Assembly (NCBI GenBank): GCA_028023455.1 | Contig: JAQFVV010001079.1 | Coordinates: 52,157 to 116,156 of the forward strand | Length of the DNA stretch: 64,000 nt | Source of the DNA: Epiperipatus broadwayi | Taxonomy: Eukaryota; Onychophora; Udeonychophora; Euonychophora; Peripatidae | Direction of reading: 5' to 3' | Shown: positions 31,171 through 44,449 of the stretch, one piece after another | Layout of the letters: every line of letters starts with the position of its first letter | How positions within the stretch are numbered: the stretch's first letter is position 1 | Position numbers and translations under genes: made by a program | The notes under the pieces: model-generated | What the model was told of the DNA's origin: nothing | Seen by the model: the letters and a program-made list of their open reading frames with translations, nothing else | Databases searched by the model: none

Positions 31171-34100
31171 TATATGTGTATTTATGCCTTGCTATGCTTT
31201 CTTTTAAAAATGGGCTCATGGTGAATGCCACCCCATTATTTAGTTTGTACAGCCATACTTGAACTGGAACTTGAGGGCCCAAAATCATTTTTAAAGCTGC
31301 TCCAACACCCTGAACAAAAGTTCTTTATTAAGCTAGCAAGTTGTATGGTCCAAGGAAACTAAGTACTAGATTCCTGAATCCTGTAAATAACAATACATTC
31401 ATACTGCAACCATTATTTTAATATTTAGCACCATAGTATCAGAAGCCCACTATGGTAACCAGTTCATTCTGTGCTATTATTAAACTTCAGCATTATTCTG
31501 AATATGGAATCAGGTTCTCTTAGGGAATCTGTATTTGAGTGTATTTATTGCTCATAAATTGCTATATTAGAATGAATAAATTAACGATTTATTTGTACCA
31601 CCCTGGTAATATTTGGCTTCTCAGTAGCAAGCCTAAGAATAATTGGCATACCATCTATATATAGGCATAAATCTTAATCATATATATTAAATATATGTAT
31701 CAAGTGCAGACTAAATAAGATGAGACACCTGTAATTTAAATTATGTCAACATTATTGCAATGTCTGTGCAGCAAAACCTTGCAACCAATGCACATCTGTT
31801 TTTTATTATGTTAATCAATTGTTTAATTTTATTTATTAAAGATATTTAAAATTTAAAACTGTTTTGTGTATATTTCACCATCCACTCCAAATCAAGCCAG
31901 ATTATTCTAAATTTATATATATATTGTAACGGGCACATATGACATTACATTATTTTTTTTATTATTAAACTTGAAAAAAATAAAAGTTCGCAAATAAAAC
32001 TTCTTTTTTTAAGAATTAAAAATTGAAAATTAAAATTCTATACTAAACTCATATATATTTAAAGTAGCACAGATGAGAAATTAAAAAAATTATTAAAATA
32101 AAACTTTGTTAAAAATAGAAAAAGTATTTTAAAAGCAAAAACTTAAAAAGATTTAGATATAAAAATATATCTTTAAGTTTGGAAAACACATTAATTAATC
32201 ATAAAATGGAAATGATTGTTGTAATTAGTTAAATGTAAACTAGCCCTTGGGCATTTAAAATGTATAAGCAAGGTTCAGATAGGAGAGAAAAACAATGGGA
32301 ACAGAATGGCCAATAAAAGAAATCACTCATGGAATCGGACCTCAGTGAAAAGACCATACCATCATCATGATGTAATGTCTACTGAATCTGAAAGTCTACT
32401 ATAAAAAGTGAAGAAAAAAAGAGCAGGAAAGATGTATGACAGTAGTGGTAATATGTGTTAGTGCGGAGTTGAAGGAAAAGGGATTGAAAAGACGCACACT
32501 TCAATCCCTCAGTTCTGCTAAAAAAGAAAGGGAAATGACCTATCATTTTCTACATACAGGACCAGCTAAAGTAAAAGACCTCCAGATGAATAAATAAAAT
32601 AGCCAACAGAATACCAATTTCTTTAGGACTGCATGGGAATTCATGTTCAAATGGCAAGCAATGGATAAAAAGGAACGTTTTAAAATCGTAAGAACATTTT
32701 GAACTCTAAGCTTTAAATATATTTCTAAAACTCCAGTATACTAAACAATAAGAACTTTAATTCTAAAACTTGTTCCGTATTTAAAATAATTGCAATAGAA
32801 TCCTATCTGACCAACTTAATTTATTAATAAGTAATTTTATTTAATGTATTTCTTTTGTAAAATCATTTCCATTTATTTATTTATTTATTTTGTTCTTTAA
32901 GTTTTTATTATGATTTCTGTTTTCGTTAAACTAGATTATATAAATGTTAAACTTAAGTCGGGTGTGAATGGCTATATAGATTTGTAAAATTATATTAGGG
33001 GAGGTAATCTTAGGTTATTTGTTCTGTAGTTGAATTAGGTCAATGGATTGGATATATTGGTGTAATTAGTAGATGTAGTATGAGATTCGCTACGGGCAGA
33101 ATCGCTATTATACGTCGCACACACTCATTTTGCCTATGGAAGGAATTATAAGATGGAGACCGCAGTTCCTTCCTATGGAGTTTTTTTTTATTGCTCTTAT
33201 CATCAGATAGATGTAGTATTTTTATCTGATGAGAGGCAATTTCTTCTCTTAACCTAATTGTGCTGTCATATTCGTATTACATTGAACACATCGATATATC
33301 AGATGGATTGACATTGGTTTAACTGCAAACTTTTGGCCTAAGGTTAAATAAGGGATAAAATATTTTCTTTTCAAATGCAATCTATGTAGTCTATTTATAC
33401 CTGACACTCTAAATAAAAATGCATTAAATTTAAGTTGGGTATAGACGCTTGCATGGATTCGTTATCAGTTAATTGTGTTTTTGGTTTTCATATTTGATCA
33501 AAATATAAAGACGTTCGGTAAATACTGATACCTTACAGTGAATATCTAAGATGTATTTATTTTGGATGTTTTTTAAGTTATTGGTGTTTATGCAACATCT
33601 TATGATGAATGCCATTGGGTTTCTTATAAATTTCCCTCTGCATTTCCATCAATGACTTTATATTTTGATCATTTATGTTTATTTTGAAATGTTTTTGACC
33701 ATGTAATCTATGTAACTGATCTATACTCAACATTTATAAAACAAACTTTTATAAATCCATCTGTGCGAACTTATAAAAATAAAAATTTAAATTAAAATCT
33801 AAAATAAAAGTTAAAAATGTAAGTTAAATTTTAAAATGCTAAAGTAAACATATTAAAATAATAATGTTTAATTTTATATATATGTGCATAAATAAATGTT
33901 TGTGTGTTAATTACTGGTAGTGGCTTATTTTATTCTTTTTTTAAAAAAATATTCTTAGATAAGAATTTATTATAAAATATAAATCTCTGCTGTTCCACTG
34001 AGCTAGTGACAATGGGCTAACGACCGGAATCAACCAATAAAAAAAAAAAAATTTTTTTTTAACTTACGTATCTGCTTACTATATAAATTTTCTAGGTTCA

Positions 34101-36347
34101 AATGCCTAGTGGCACCCTGTAGTGTAGATACATTAAGTCTCCTATTCTGTATTGTTATAATATATATATATATGCATTAGCCTATAAGCCATAAGTGTTT
34201 GTTTGTTTGTTTAATATTATTGTTAAATTATTAATCCCTGAGTCTCATGTTCCACCCTTTTCTAAACCAGCTCACAAAGAAAATTGTGAACAAGTGTAAC
34301 CTCATAAATGTCATACATAGGGTATTAAATCATTTAGTGCTAGTAAATGAGTTGAAGCGTGGTCATATTCGAGGTATAACCCCTCATATAAAATGGGAAA
34401 TGATATTAAAGAACATGAAATTATTTCATTTGTTTATTTGGTTATACATTGCTACACCAATTTAGCATTCCATAAAGTTGAAGAGAAATATTCATCTTAT
34501 ATATAATTATAGTTTATGGACAAACAATTAATGCAATGAAGTTATTGTTAAGTACACATAAATATGACAAGTGAAGATAGTGTAAAACCCAGTTTTCTCA
34601 TTTAATGGAACAATATTCAGGTAACCCATGCTTGAGAAATGAAGAATATAGAAAATGTTATATATGAACTACAGTTTTTATTTATTTTTAAACTTACACC
34701 AACTCACTCCAATATATTCCAATCATTATATATATATATATATATATATATCAGCATTTATGTAAACAAAGCTTAATAGTGGGCTATTTGTAAAGCTCCA
34801 CCTAGTGATCATAAAATGCAAGCTATAGCAAGTTACAAAATTTATAACTTGTTTTGTTTATCATATATATATAGTCTTCATTATTTCATGATAACATTCC
34901 AGTATGCCACCCATAGATCACATTCTTTGGTTGTTTAACAAAATTTTGAGAGCATAATATTTTATAATTGTGTATTAAATTAGTATCTTTAATTTAATAA
35001 AAGTTTAATATTAAGTAACAGAAATAAATAAATAATGTTACAGATTCTATTTATCATAAAACACATTAAATATATCAATAGTAGTGATTACATATTTGTA
35101 CACTACTACCCATTAAATGAAGAGAATATCTAAGTATTATATTAAATTTGCTGGATACACAGTGAGATTGTCATGGAGAGAAGTTTACATTTTGATTTAG
35201 AACAAAAACCAATATGTAGTTGTTTTATTATATAAATATAACAAATCTTACAGACAAATGTATATATATATATTATTAGAATGCCTAGTATTCATCATAT
35301 TTTTCAATGAATTATTTATCAAAGAATAATAGCTATGAATTTGTTACTTGATTTAATCGTTAAAAAAGCAGCAACATGTTTCTGCACATTAAATTATAAG
35401 CGAAATCGGTGTGTATTTAACAGTGACATTTGAGAATAAAATAAATATTACTGTAAGAGAGAAGATAATTTTAAATCTTTAAATTTGCAAGAAAAGATAT
35501 TCAAAGTTAAATTATTTATAAAATATGACTTTTTAAAATATATAATTTAGATTACACAATATTTGAATTTTCATCTAATTGCTCTACTTATAAATCATGC
35601 ATTCTATAAGAGTTTATTAGTGCTTTTTAATATATATTTATTAAGTTAATTCTTTTGCTAGTTTGTGCAGCAGTTATTTATAGATGGATCTTCAAAATTT
35701 ATCCATGGATTTTTTTGATTTCTTGAGACAGGTAATAGAATGTAGAATGTTCAGTTATTTAATAAACTCATGATCTAGCTAAACATGGCATTTGACTTTT
35801 TAGGCTTTAGAAAGTTTAACTGGATGTCCTTTCTCTATACTTATTGCAAGGCTACATGGTTGAGAAATATACAGATCCAAAAAAGGGTACAATACTAAAT
35901 CATATTGATATAATTTTATTCACATTACGAAGGTTATCATAATTTTAGAAATTCAGATGAATTATAATATTATTTATAATTGGATTTATGATAACAATTA
36001 TTTATCATGATAATAATTGTCTTTTATATGGTAATGTGGTGTATTTTTTCATCTGATTTTTATTTATATCTTTCTGATCCTATATAATCTGGTTAGCTGA
36101 ATGTTTGAATTGAAAAACTGAACGAATGACTATACTCAACACTTTCTTTTAAATTGAGTCAATTACCCACATAATCAATGTTATTTAAAAAATATGTTAT
36201 AAAATATCAAGTATCATCATTAAATGCTTGTATTTTCATAAACAAGACTGCTAACAAGATATATATGGAGAATACAAATATTCACTTTCAAAAATTACTG
36301 GCAAACAAATTTTAAGACTAATGTAAAGATTAAAAAACACAATGAAT
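31171..36347. other. noncoding DNA, no supported gene
   Basis: Only isolated short structures are visible. A perfect hairpin, GGGATTGAA (32480-32488) with TTCAATCCC (32500-32508), lies in a locally GC-richer stretch (32290-32670). A hairpin TCATCAGATA/TATCTGATGA lies near 33201-33228. A tRNA-like B box then A box in the wrong order occurs on the minus strand at 33985-34038. A 72-codon frame at 34247-34465 is not recognised. (TA)n tracts occur at 34726-34751 and elsewhere. Confidence 0.5.
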
Positions 36348-36348
36348 T

Positions 36349-36399
36349 ATATCATTTGCCATATATATATATATATATATATATGGCAAATGATATATA

Positions 36400-36466
<67 letters not shown>
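36349..36466. repeat. nested palindromes of TA, CT and GA microsatellites
   Basis: ATATCATTTGCC (36349-36360) and GGCAAATGATAT (36385-36396) are perfect inverted arms around a 24-base TA run. Immediately after, CTCTCTCT (36401-36408), a TA run and a GAGA run (36435-36465) form a second inverted pair. Together they could fold into two stacked hairpins or a cruciform. Confidence 0.9.
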
Positions 36467-36468
<2 letters not shown>

Positions 36469-38024
36469 TAATAATAGTAAATAACTATTAAGTCAGATTT
36501 AGAAATTGAAACAAACTTGATTAATTTTATAATCCATGGTAGAATAGACTTTAGAGACACATCTGCTAATAAAGTGGATTATATGATTATGATGAATATG
36601 AGTTTGGCAGTGATAATTCAAGAATATCAAAAATTCTATATCAAAAATATGAAGGAAAACAGTAAATTTGATAATTTATAACTAAAGAGTTTAAAACAGT
36701 GCATGTGGGTAATTTTGAATTCTGGAGTTGGCAAATAAATATTTAATAACAAAAGTTAATAATGTGCAGAAAATATTCTAGACTTAATTGGTAACTAGGG
36801 GTGTTCTAATTAGTATTTCATTTTAGGATAGAATACAAAAATGGCCTACTGACTCAAATTCTGAAACATACTTTTTTACTTCTTTCTAGTCACTTTAGAT
36901 CTTATATTGATAGTAAATCAAAAATTGATATTATATAACATTGAAATCCAACATTAGCAGAAATTTTAGTAATGTTTTATTTTTACTGGCTTACAGTTTC
37001 AGATTAAAATGAATATATAAATTCTATTTATTTGAAACATTTAATATAAGGAATTTATAAGTACATTGTGATATGAAAATGTAAGTTTATTATATAGATC
37101 ATGGCTTTACTAAGATCATCTCTAATGTGACAATTCAACCATAGAAAATTTCAGTGATTATTCTATTATGAATTATATTACATCTTGGACTCATTTTTAT
37201 ATTATTAGCTGCTTAAAACAATATATAACAGAGATTATTATCTATTAGTTATGCATATCTGAAGATTATTAAATCACAAATATTAAATTTATATGTTTAA
37301 ATTTCAAACACATTATTGCAGACATTACAAAAAGATATAGTAATAGCTTTTATTTACACTTTTAAGATAGATTTCAGTTTGAGTTAATGTATGTTTAATA
37401 TATTCCTATTTTCACCCCAAATAAACTGTTTATCATTAAAATCCAAGTAGAATAATTTAATACTAACGTGACAAAAATATAACATTCATTGTTAAGGAAA
37501 ATTGGTAATTTAATTAAAGTTAAAATAATACAAAATACTTTAAATATCTTAAACTAAATTTAACTGTGACAAATCCTACTGAAATCTACAACTTTTGTTA
37601 AGAAAAAAATAATTTTTAATTATAAATTTTAAGCAAAATATTAAGCTACTAATTATGTGACATTTAGAAATTAAAAAATGACTTATTTCAGGACAAAATT
37701 TGATAAATTATCAAGTGTTTTTTAATGAGTTCATCTATAAATTTCAAAATTAAATACATATTTTAAAAAGCTTTTATTTCTTTAAGAAGCTAATGCAACA
37801 CACTGTTAATAAAGTTAATTAAACAGTAAATAAAATAATGGCAAATGTACAATATTTCATCTGAGCTACACTAAAAAATAGAAAATCTATATCAGCATTT
37901 ATTGAATACAGTTAAACATAAAGAAACAATTTTGAGAAAATGTCACAGTAGATGGTCATTACAAAAAAAATTAAGTCAGATGTCACATGACCTAATTTAA
38001 TAAGCTTGTATTACAAATGTTATG
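36467..38024. other. noncoding DNA, nothing recognised
   Basis: AT-rich sequence without open frames of note, repeats or RNA structures that I can support. Confidence 0.5.
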
Positions 38025-38145
38025 TATAGAGCTTACAAATAAGCTCTTAACAAGCTTTGCAGAATATCCCCAACCTCAGACCAGTTTCTGCTACTGGCAT
38101 CCTCAGTTGGGTGCTAGGATATTCAAACATTAGATTAAAAATACC
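38025..38145 (-). ncRNA. candidate decayed type I hammerhead ribozyme, copy 2
   Basis: Read on the minus strand from 38124 to 38062: GAATATCC, internal loop, ACCCAA, core CTGAGGA (plus 38100-38106), stem II TGC-CAGTA-GCA, GAAA (plus 38085-38088), a short stem III AC-TG-GT, cleavage-type GTC (plus 38079-38081), TGAGGT, then GGATATTC. The outer 8-bp stem is perfect and stem II has three pairs. The inner 3' strand TGAGGT is a perfect partner for ACCTCA of the 15.8 kb copy, suggesting a paired ancestor. The repeat extends on both sides (aatctaatgtttg and tgttaagagcttatttgt). Confidence 0.6.
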
Positions 38146-41100
38146 AGGACAAGTCCAGCACTTTATCTAATGGATAACTATTAAGTGGATATTCTGAAGG
38201 TTTCAGACATTCATATGTCTTCCAATCCAGCTATCTAACTTAAATATACATATGGGACTGAACTAAATTCAGATACACTATATATTAATAGCTTTAGGCA
38301 ATATAAAATCACCAAAGCCTTAATAGCAAAAAATAAAATTACAAAATTAGATGTTCATGCAAAATTAAGTGGAACAATACTTTATGAACTATTATATAAA
38401 AATATAAGCCTATTAAACCAAAATAATTCCATTGAGCTCATAAAGGCACATTATTGAAGAAACAAAAAAAAAGTATTATTCAGAGAATTAGAAACATCCC
38501 CAGTGATTATTATATTTCAGATGTCCTTTTTTAAAAGCATCTGTAATGATTTTATTATTTTTGAAGTTTTTATTTATACAAGTTTAGTTACTTATGTATA
38601 TGTTCATGTAAAAGGTGTGAATCTCACTTGTTGATGTTTTATTGCAATGACTATTTATTAATGAATAATACTTTATATAATTCTACACTACATTTCATTT
38701 TAATACCTGCATCAAGAGACTGTACTAACTGTTGTTTTTCTTATTACTTGACTAATTTCCTAAAGTATCAATATGAAATTTTATATCACTGAAAATTTTA
38801 ATTTCATTCATATTTTTATATGCACATCACAGATAGATGTTTATATGTCATCATTAACTCTGTTCCATATCATTTTGGAGAATTTCACATATATCAACTT
38901 TTTCTAATGCTTCATTTAAAATTATTTTTTTAATATTATTTTCTGCATACATTATCTTGCCTGAATAAAATGTGTTTATACTTGAAATTGTTATTGCACA
39001 TATAGGTTTAAATGTAAAGATTTCATTTTTTATAATTTTATTTAAATCTAAGATATTCTGAAAACAACCCAATGTTTCAAAATGATTTTATACTTTCTCT
39101 AATTATATTTGAATGTTTCTTATTGTTATGAATATCAGTTGTTAATATTACCAAGATTTTTGACAAAAACAGTGAACACTATATACATTAAATGCAATGG
39201 GGGCTCAAACAAAGTATAGGGTAGATCATAGCTCCATTATATAATCATAAAATTGCAATAATAAAGTAATAAAGCTATTTTTGTTTAACTAGATTCATTT
39301 AATTGTTTTCTTATAATCAGTTATTATAATAAAATAAATGTACATTTTAGTATTGTTTCCATTAGTTACAATAAATTTTATAAGTATTTGTTTTAAAAAT
39401 TAGCAGATAAAAGATGTCACTTAAAAAATATTTACAAAATTTACAGCCATTATATTACAATCAATATGAGATACCTCTTTTCCTGAAAAATAGGCATACA
39501 ATTTAAACCATTAGCTAAATTAAAACTAATTTGATTTTTACAAAATGAGAGAGACTTTTTCAATTTTAAAAAAATAATACAAAATTAAGGTAGTGGAAAA
39601 CTGATGGTACTATAATATAACACTTTTATTTATTGAGGGGTTTACTAGTCATAAATAAAATTTTGCATTACTTTTAAAGTGCAATACAAAAAAGGTCTTA
39701 TTCATCAAAAAATATAAAAAGTACCTTGAGCAAATATATATATATATATATATTACTAAAATAAGTTAACACTTAGACAACCCAATATCAATAACAATCA
39801 ACAATCTCAACCTGTTGTCAAGGCAATTTCCTTTTTACAATATATCAAGGCATTTAATTTTATTAAAAGTGGTTTATTGCAGTATTTGAAATTAACTATC
39901 TATTTCAAAGACTCAAGTTTAATCATATTAGACAATTTTAAATTAATATAAAGAAAAAATATCAGATGGTAATATAAAATGAAAATTGGTTTTAAATAGA
40001 AATTTATGATTGTATTCAAATTATAAACTTTTTAAAAAACAGTTTATGGATGATATCAATATGTGAGATGTGTTTGATAGTAGAAAATTTATTTTGAATT
40101 GTTTTATTAAACAAGAACCTAATCATCTTGACTCCAATATTTATGGAAAGTTGCTAATTATTATTCTTTCCAATTCAAAACATAATCTGCTGAATAGTTT
40201 TATTGTTATGAATATAATCTATAAAAAATGGCTGAATAATTAATGATCAAAATCTCAAGTATTTCATTCAATGATTGCGAAATTCTTAAGTTCAAATGTG
40301 GATTGAATAGTTTAAGTATGTGGATTATGAATTAGCTTAAATGTCTTGACAAATATTTTAACTCTAAAGTCAAGCTTAAATGTTGATGTGCAACATAATC
40401 TCAAATGTGTTACTGATCCTTTCAATAAGTTGGCACCTAAATTATTTCATTATTCTTATTTATTTGCTTCAACAAAATTAATTGTATATAGATATGTTTT
40501 TTTAATTTATTTAAAAATTAATATATTAACTTTTCCATTATAGTATAATAAACGGGAAAAAAGTGGTTTGTTAACACCGTTATATTCTAGAAATGTGATA
40601 AGAGCTAAAATGATCAATTAGCATGTTCTGTCATTTAACATATGTGCCAAAAGTAAATTTACAATTGGGCCAAGCAACCTTTTTAGAATGTATATATAAA
40701 GAAAACATACACCAAAATGTTTTTGGCAAAGATGGGATCATTCACTTTATAATGTTAGACACTTTCAAAGTACAACATTAACTGCTTTTACTATTAAAAT
40801 ATAGTAAAGAAATGTTCAACAAATTGAAATGTTTGCTTAAAGGTTTGTGATGATCGTATTTTATTTATTATTATAAGTTGGACTATTTCCCTCATCTAAT
40901 ACTAATTTTTAAAGGTGTTTAGAAAATTCAAATTTTAATTAAATTTTTCCAATACATTCATCTATTAGTAATAGGAACCAAGTTAATACATAACATAAAG
41001 CTTTTGAATGGTATTAGTATCTTCATCAGGTATTGTGGATATGAGAAGAACCAGTAACCTTCAGATTTATGAGTCTTTGAAAGAGCAGCTTAACTGGTTA

Positions 41101-42160
41101 GAGTACAATCTCAAATTTAATAATTGCTATGTTAATATGACCAAGCTTAGACTAGTAACACATACAGAAGAGAGAGAAATACTACTGCTCAAATGTGTTA
41201 TATACTATCTTTTGTGTAAATAATAACAAATAAATACATTTGAAAATTTTATAAAAATTCAATTTATATAAAAACCATTAACAATCAATATTAGATGATG
41301 AAGATGGTTCAACATTTAATTACAAATGAACTGAAGACTTTCACAAGATCCACTTGTATAATGAAGAAATAAAAAAGCATTGCATGATAAAAGTATAGTA
41401 TGTTCTACATTGAAGAATTTGTAATATTAGTAGTGTCAATTCTATCCTTCCAAATAATCTTTATTCCTTTAGATTTGCATTGTCACATCTCCTATTTCTT
41501 ATTAATTGATGATCAATTTTTGTTTTGTATATATTAAGAATGATTCAAATTGAAATAAATATTTTTATTCAAAATATATTCAAATTCCTTTGTATTTTTA
41601 TTCCATCTTTTCTAAATCCATTTTTTTTAAATATTAATCTCAATAAAAAAATTTGTAATGTACATTTTTATCCAAATTCATCAAATATATCTTTCTCACA
41701 TTTGTCTCCATGTTTAAATTTGCTTACTGCATACTCATATTTCAAAACAAATGATTCCTCACTTAGCATCTTCCAGTAAAATGAATATTTAACCATATTA
41801 CTCTGCCTGACATATTAATATTGTTCCCCACAATATTTTTTTACCATTTTTATAGATATTGACTTATTACATTTATATTTTAAATATCTAAGCTATTATA
41901 AAAAAATGCATATCCAAATTTTAAGTAAATATTTTTAAACTATTTTAATTTCAAAAGTTCGACAATTATTTATTTGATATATGACAACTCTTTTTTTTTT
42001 TTTTTGTGAATTTCTTTTATTTAAAAGTAATCTACAAATATAGATGTCCAAATATAAAGGCATTATTAAATGATAGTTAATAATAAACTAAGTCGGGAAA
42101 TCTTTAGCACTTCTAGCTTTAGCACCTAACTGTTATGCTACGTTATAAATTAATAATCCT
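38146..42160. other. noncoding DNA with two weak exon candidates
   Basis: No mobile element was recognised. Two frames are less chance-like than the rest: minus 38854-39072 (separate entry) and plus 41008-41223, which reads IYESLKEQLNWLEYNLKF after a TCATCAG acceptor-like site. The second is too weak to call. Confidence 0.4.
38854..39060 (-). CDS. possible terminal exon of an unrecognised gene
   Basis: On the minus strand the string ttgttttcag, a good 3' splice acceptor, is followed by about 65 codons ending in TAA near 38854. The reading is richer in E, D, A, G and P than chance AT-rich frames (FKPICAITISSINTFYSGKI, then NEALEKVDICEILQNDMEQS). No upstream exon was found and I recognise no domain. 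It could equally be a fragment of an unknown element or chance. Confidence 0.25.
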   Translation of the reverse strand, partial: QNILDLNKIIKNEIFTFKPICAITISSINTFYSGKIMYAENNIKKIILNEALEKVDICEILQNDMEQS

Positions 42161-42273
42161 TGTCAAGCGTTGTTAGCCGAGAGGTCATCGCAGCCGCCTT
42201 GCAAGCAAGTAGTTGGTTGCAGACGGTTGTGGGTTCGCGTCCCGGCCGATGCTATGACATATGAAAATAATAA
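42161..42273 (+). mobile_element. tRNA-derived SINE, copy 1
   Basis: Starts tgtcaagcgttg. An A-box-like TTAGCCGAGAGGTC and a B box GGTTCGCGTCC are spaced as in a tRNA with a long variable arm, and the tail is a (TAA)-rich stretch. The loop cttgcaa sits in the anticodon position. The 10-mer taataatcct flanks it (42151-42160 and 42274-42283), the right copy merging with the TAA tail. Pol III transcription from the internal boxes is the usual route for such elements. Confidence 0.8.
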
Positions 42274-42283
42274 TAATAATCCT

Positions 42284-43524
42284 CAAAAAATATGTATCAA
42301 AGATTCATTGGCCATCATAAATACAAATAAAAGAAATAAAAATTCATATGCTGAGATACATATTAATCCCTTTTTATAAAATCTAGTTAATGTTTCAATG
42401 AGATATTTTCAGCTTTATGAAAGAAAAGAAATAGATGATACTAGTATAATAATAAATATTAAGAATTTAACCTATTCACGTTTTTTGATTTCTCATGAAA
42501 CATCAAAAATTATTTTCTATTAATAGCAAACTTTTTGAAGCCATAAAAATGTCATATATGCATAAAATTGCACAGAAAATAAAAATAAATAATTTAAAAA
42601 ATTCGTAACATAAATGATTTTAGAGTTCAATTTAAAAGTTTTTTTCTTTGTCTACATAATCTTGAAAGTATAATTTCCTTTGCTTTTTACTCCTACTTTG
42701 CATCATTTATTTTATATTTGACAGATTAGTTTTAATATACTTTTACAATTTAGTTTTTGTTAAAGTATTAATTTTGAAATCTGAATCAAAATTTCAATAT
42801 ATCATTAATAGTTCAAAGAATATTATCTTTCTTTTAATTTCCTTTTATTAACAATAAATGGAAGTTTTACTTAAGATTACAGAGAATTTATTTTTCATAA
42901 AAAAAGTGAAAAATATCTTTACATTTTTAAGAGTTGAATTGTAATATCTATTTTTAATTTTAGTAGTGGTTGTAAATGGTTGTCAAGTAAAATAAATAGT
43001 CACCCACACTATACCTATAATATTAAATTCTATTTTTAAATAGTGTTTTTAAATGCCAAACATTAGATATGTTATATATCCAAGAATTATTAACAGAAAA
43101 TTGTACATTCTGACATTGTGTTCACATAGTAGTTTACGATTATGAATATTCCTATATATGTAAATATATTTGATTTAATCCTAATGAAAGAAAGTATTTT
43201 TTTTCAGTATATGCATGTATATGTGTATAAGTATATATATTCAAACAAGTACCTAGTAATCACTAATCTCTGAAGCATAATATAGGTGGTAACAAATATT
43301 AATATTTCATGGGGGGGGGGGGTAATTTTAACTACAAAAGTACTGATGTATTAAAATGAAGTTGAAAATGGCTATTATATTTATAATTGCATTACATCCA
43401 TCTTTGTACTCTCATCTGGTAATCATTGATTCCTCAATTTGATTATAGATAAATAAAGAGGTGAGAGTTGCTCTTTTTAATCATACATATATATGTTTGT
43501 GTGTGTGTAAAAATACAAATACTC
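42284..43524. other. noncoding DNA, nothing recognised
   Basis: AT-rich sequence. It includes an 11-13 base G run at 43312-43322 and short TA and GT tracts near 43490-43510. No gene or element is visible. Confidence 0.5.
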
Positions 43525-43674
43525 ATTATATATATAATAACAATATAAATAATAAATATAATATGTAATTAACTTTTACTTACAGTCTTTCAATCCACAT
43601 AAGTACATTTCGTTAATTTTTTAACCCCCCTCAACTGCCATTAAATCCAAAAAAACATAATGAAAGCAAATGTC

Positions 43675-44449
43675 ATCAACTCCAATTTCATGAATTGCAA
43701 ATTTTAACATCGGCAGCTTGTCTATTAATTATATTCATTTCATTTCAATTTATTACAATTGCTTCTTTAATATTTCTTTTATTATGGTTTATCATGAAAA
43801 ATCTTAATAATTTCAAGATATTTAGTCAAGCGTTGGTGGTCAAGAGGTCAGCACAGCTGCCTTACAAGCAGTTGTCTTGGGTTAATGGCTTCGCTTCCTG
43901 GCCGATTCTCTGATTCATGAGGGGAAAAAACTTAAATTTATATTTACATGTCCTTTCATGATCCAAGAAAACTGAAGCAGTCATTAAATCATTATTATTT
44001 TTAGTTTTCACATGCTTGTATAACAATTCATGCTCCTTTAATCTTTTTGCAATACAATATCTCCATTCACCTATATATGATAACACACATCCACAAAAAA
44101 ATGATACACAACATTACCTTTCTGATTGACAGATATAACATTTTTAGAATTATTCACTAATTTATTAAAGTTATTTATGATACAAAATGAAACATTAAAC
44201 ATATCCTTATATATATTCATAAAAATTTTACTTAAGCTTTGAAATATATGGAATAGATAACCATTGTTTATTATCATTTGTTAACTCCTTTAAGTCATTA
44301 TAACTATTTTTAAATTGACAGTTCAATCTTATAACCAACTTTAAGCAGATTATTGGCAAATATATCAATATTTTTAAAATTATCACTCTGGTAATGACAT
44401 AATTTTTATTACAGAACCAAGAAGATTTAAAACTTGCAATCTTATGCAT
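43675..44449 (-). pseudogene. PLE-C inverted arm: linker and GIY-YIG, split by a SINE
   Basis: On the minus strand the frame 44449-44228 (KIASFKSSWFCNKNYVITRV) is the linker. The piece near 44100-44060 has the hydrophobic strand and cysteine before YIGEW. 44086-43862 carries YIGEWRYCIAKRLKEHELLY and SVFLDHERTCKYKF, the GIY-YIG core and second block. A SINE interrupts the domain at 43825-43930, and the rest (RQAADVKICN-like residues) resumes at 43800-43675. Confidence 0.8.
43825..43930 (+). mobile_element. tRNA-derived SINE, copy 2, inserted in PLE-C
   Basis: gtcaagcgttggtggtcaag opens the copy as in copy 1. An A-box-like TGGTCAAGAGGTCAG, the anticodon-like loop cttacaa, a degenerate B box GGCTTCGCTTCC and a short A-rich end follow. 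Removing it brings the two parts of the PLE-C endonuclease together, so it inserted after PLE-C. No clear target-site duplication is visible. Confidence 0.75.

Noticed and set aside
33201-33228. CTGATGAG with a strong hairpin, possible hammerhead
   Set aside because: The CUGAUGA is part of a simple 10-bp inverted repeat (TCATCAGATA/TATCTGATGA). No GAAA or NUH lies in the required position on either strand.
33985-34038. tRNA-like A and B boxes on the minus strand
   Set aside because: GGTTGATTCC comes before TAGCTCAGTGG on that strand, the wrong order for one tRNA, and no cloverleaf can be drawn.
34247-34465. 72-codon plus-strand frame
   Set aside because: No domain, homologous copy or splice context; composition is compatible with chance.
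41008-41223. 71-codon plus-strand frame after a TCATCAG acceptor-like site
   Set aside because: Composition is somewhat protein-like, but no partner exon, domain or second copy supports it.
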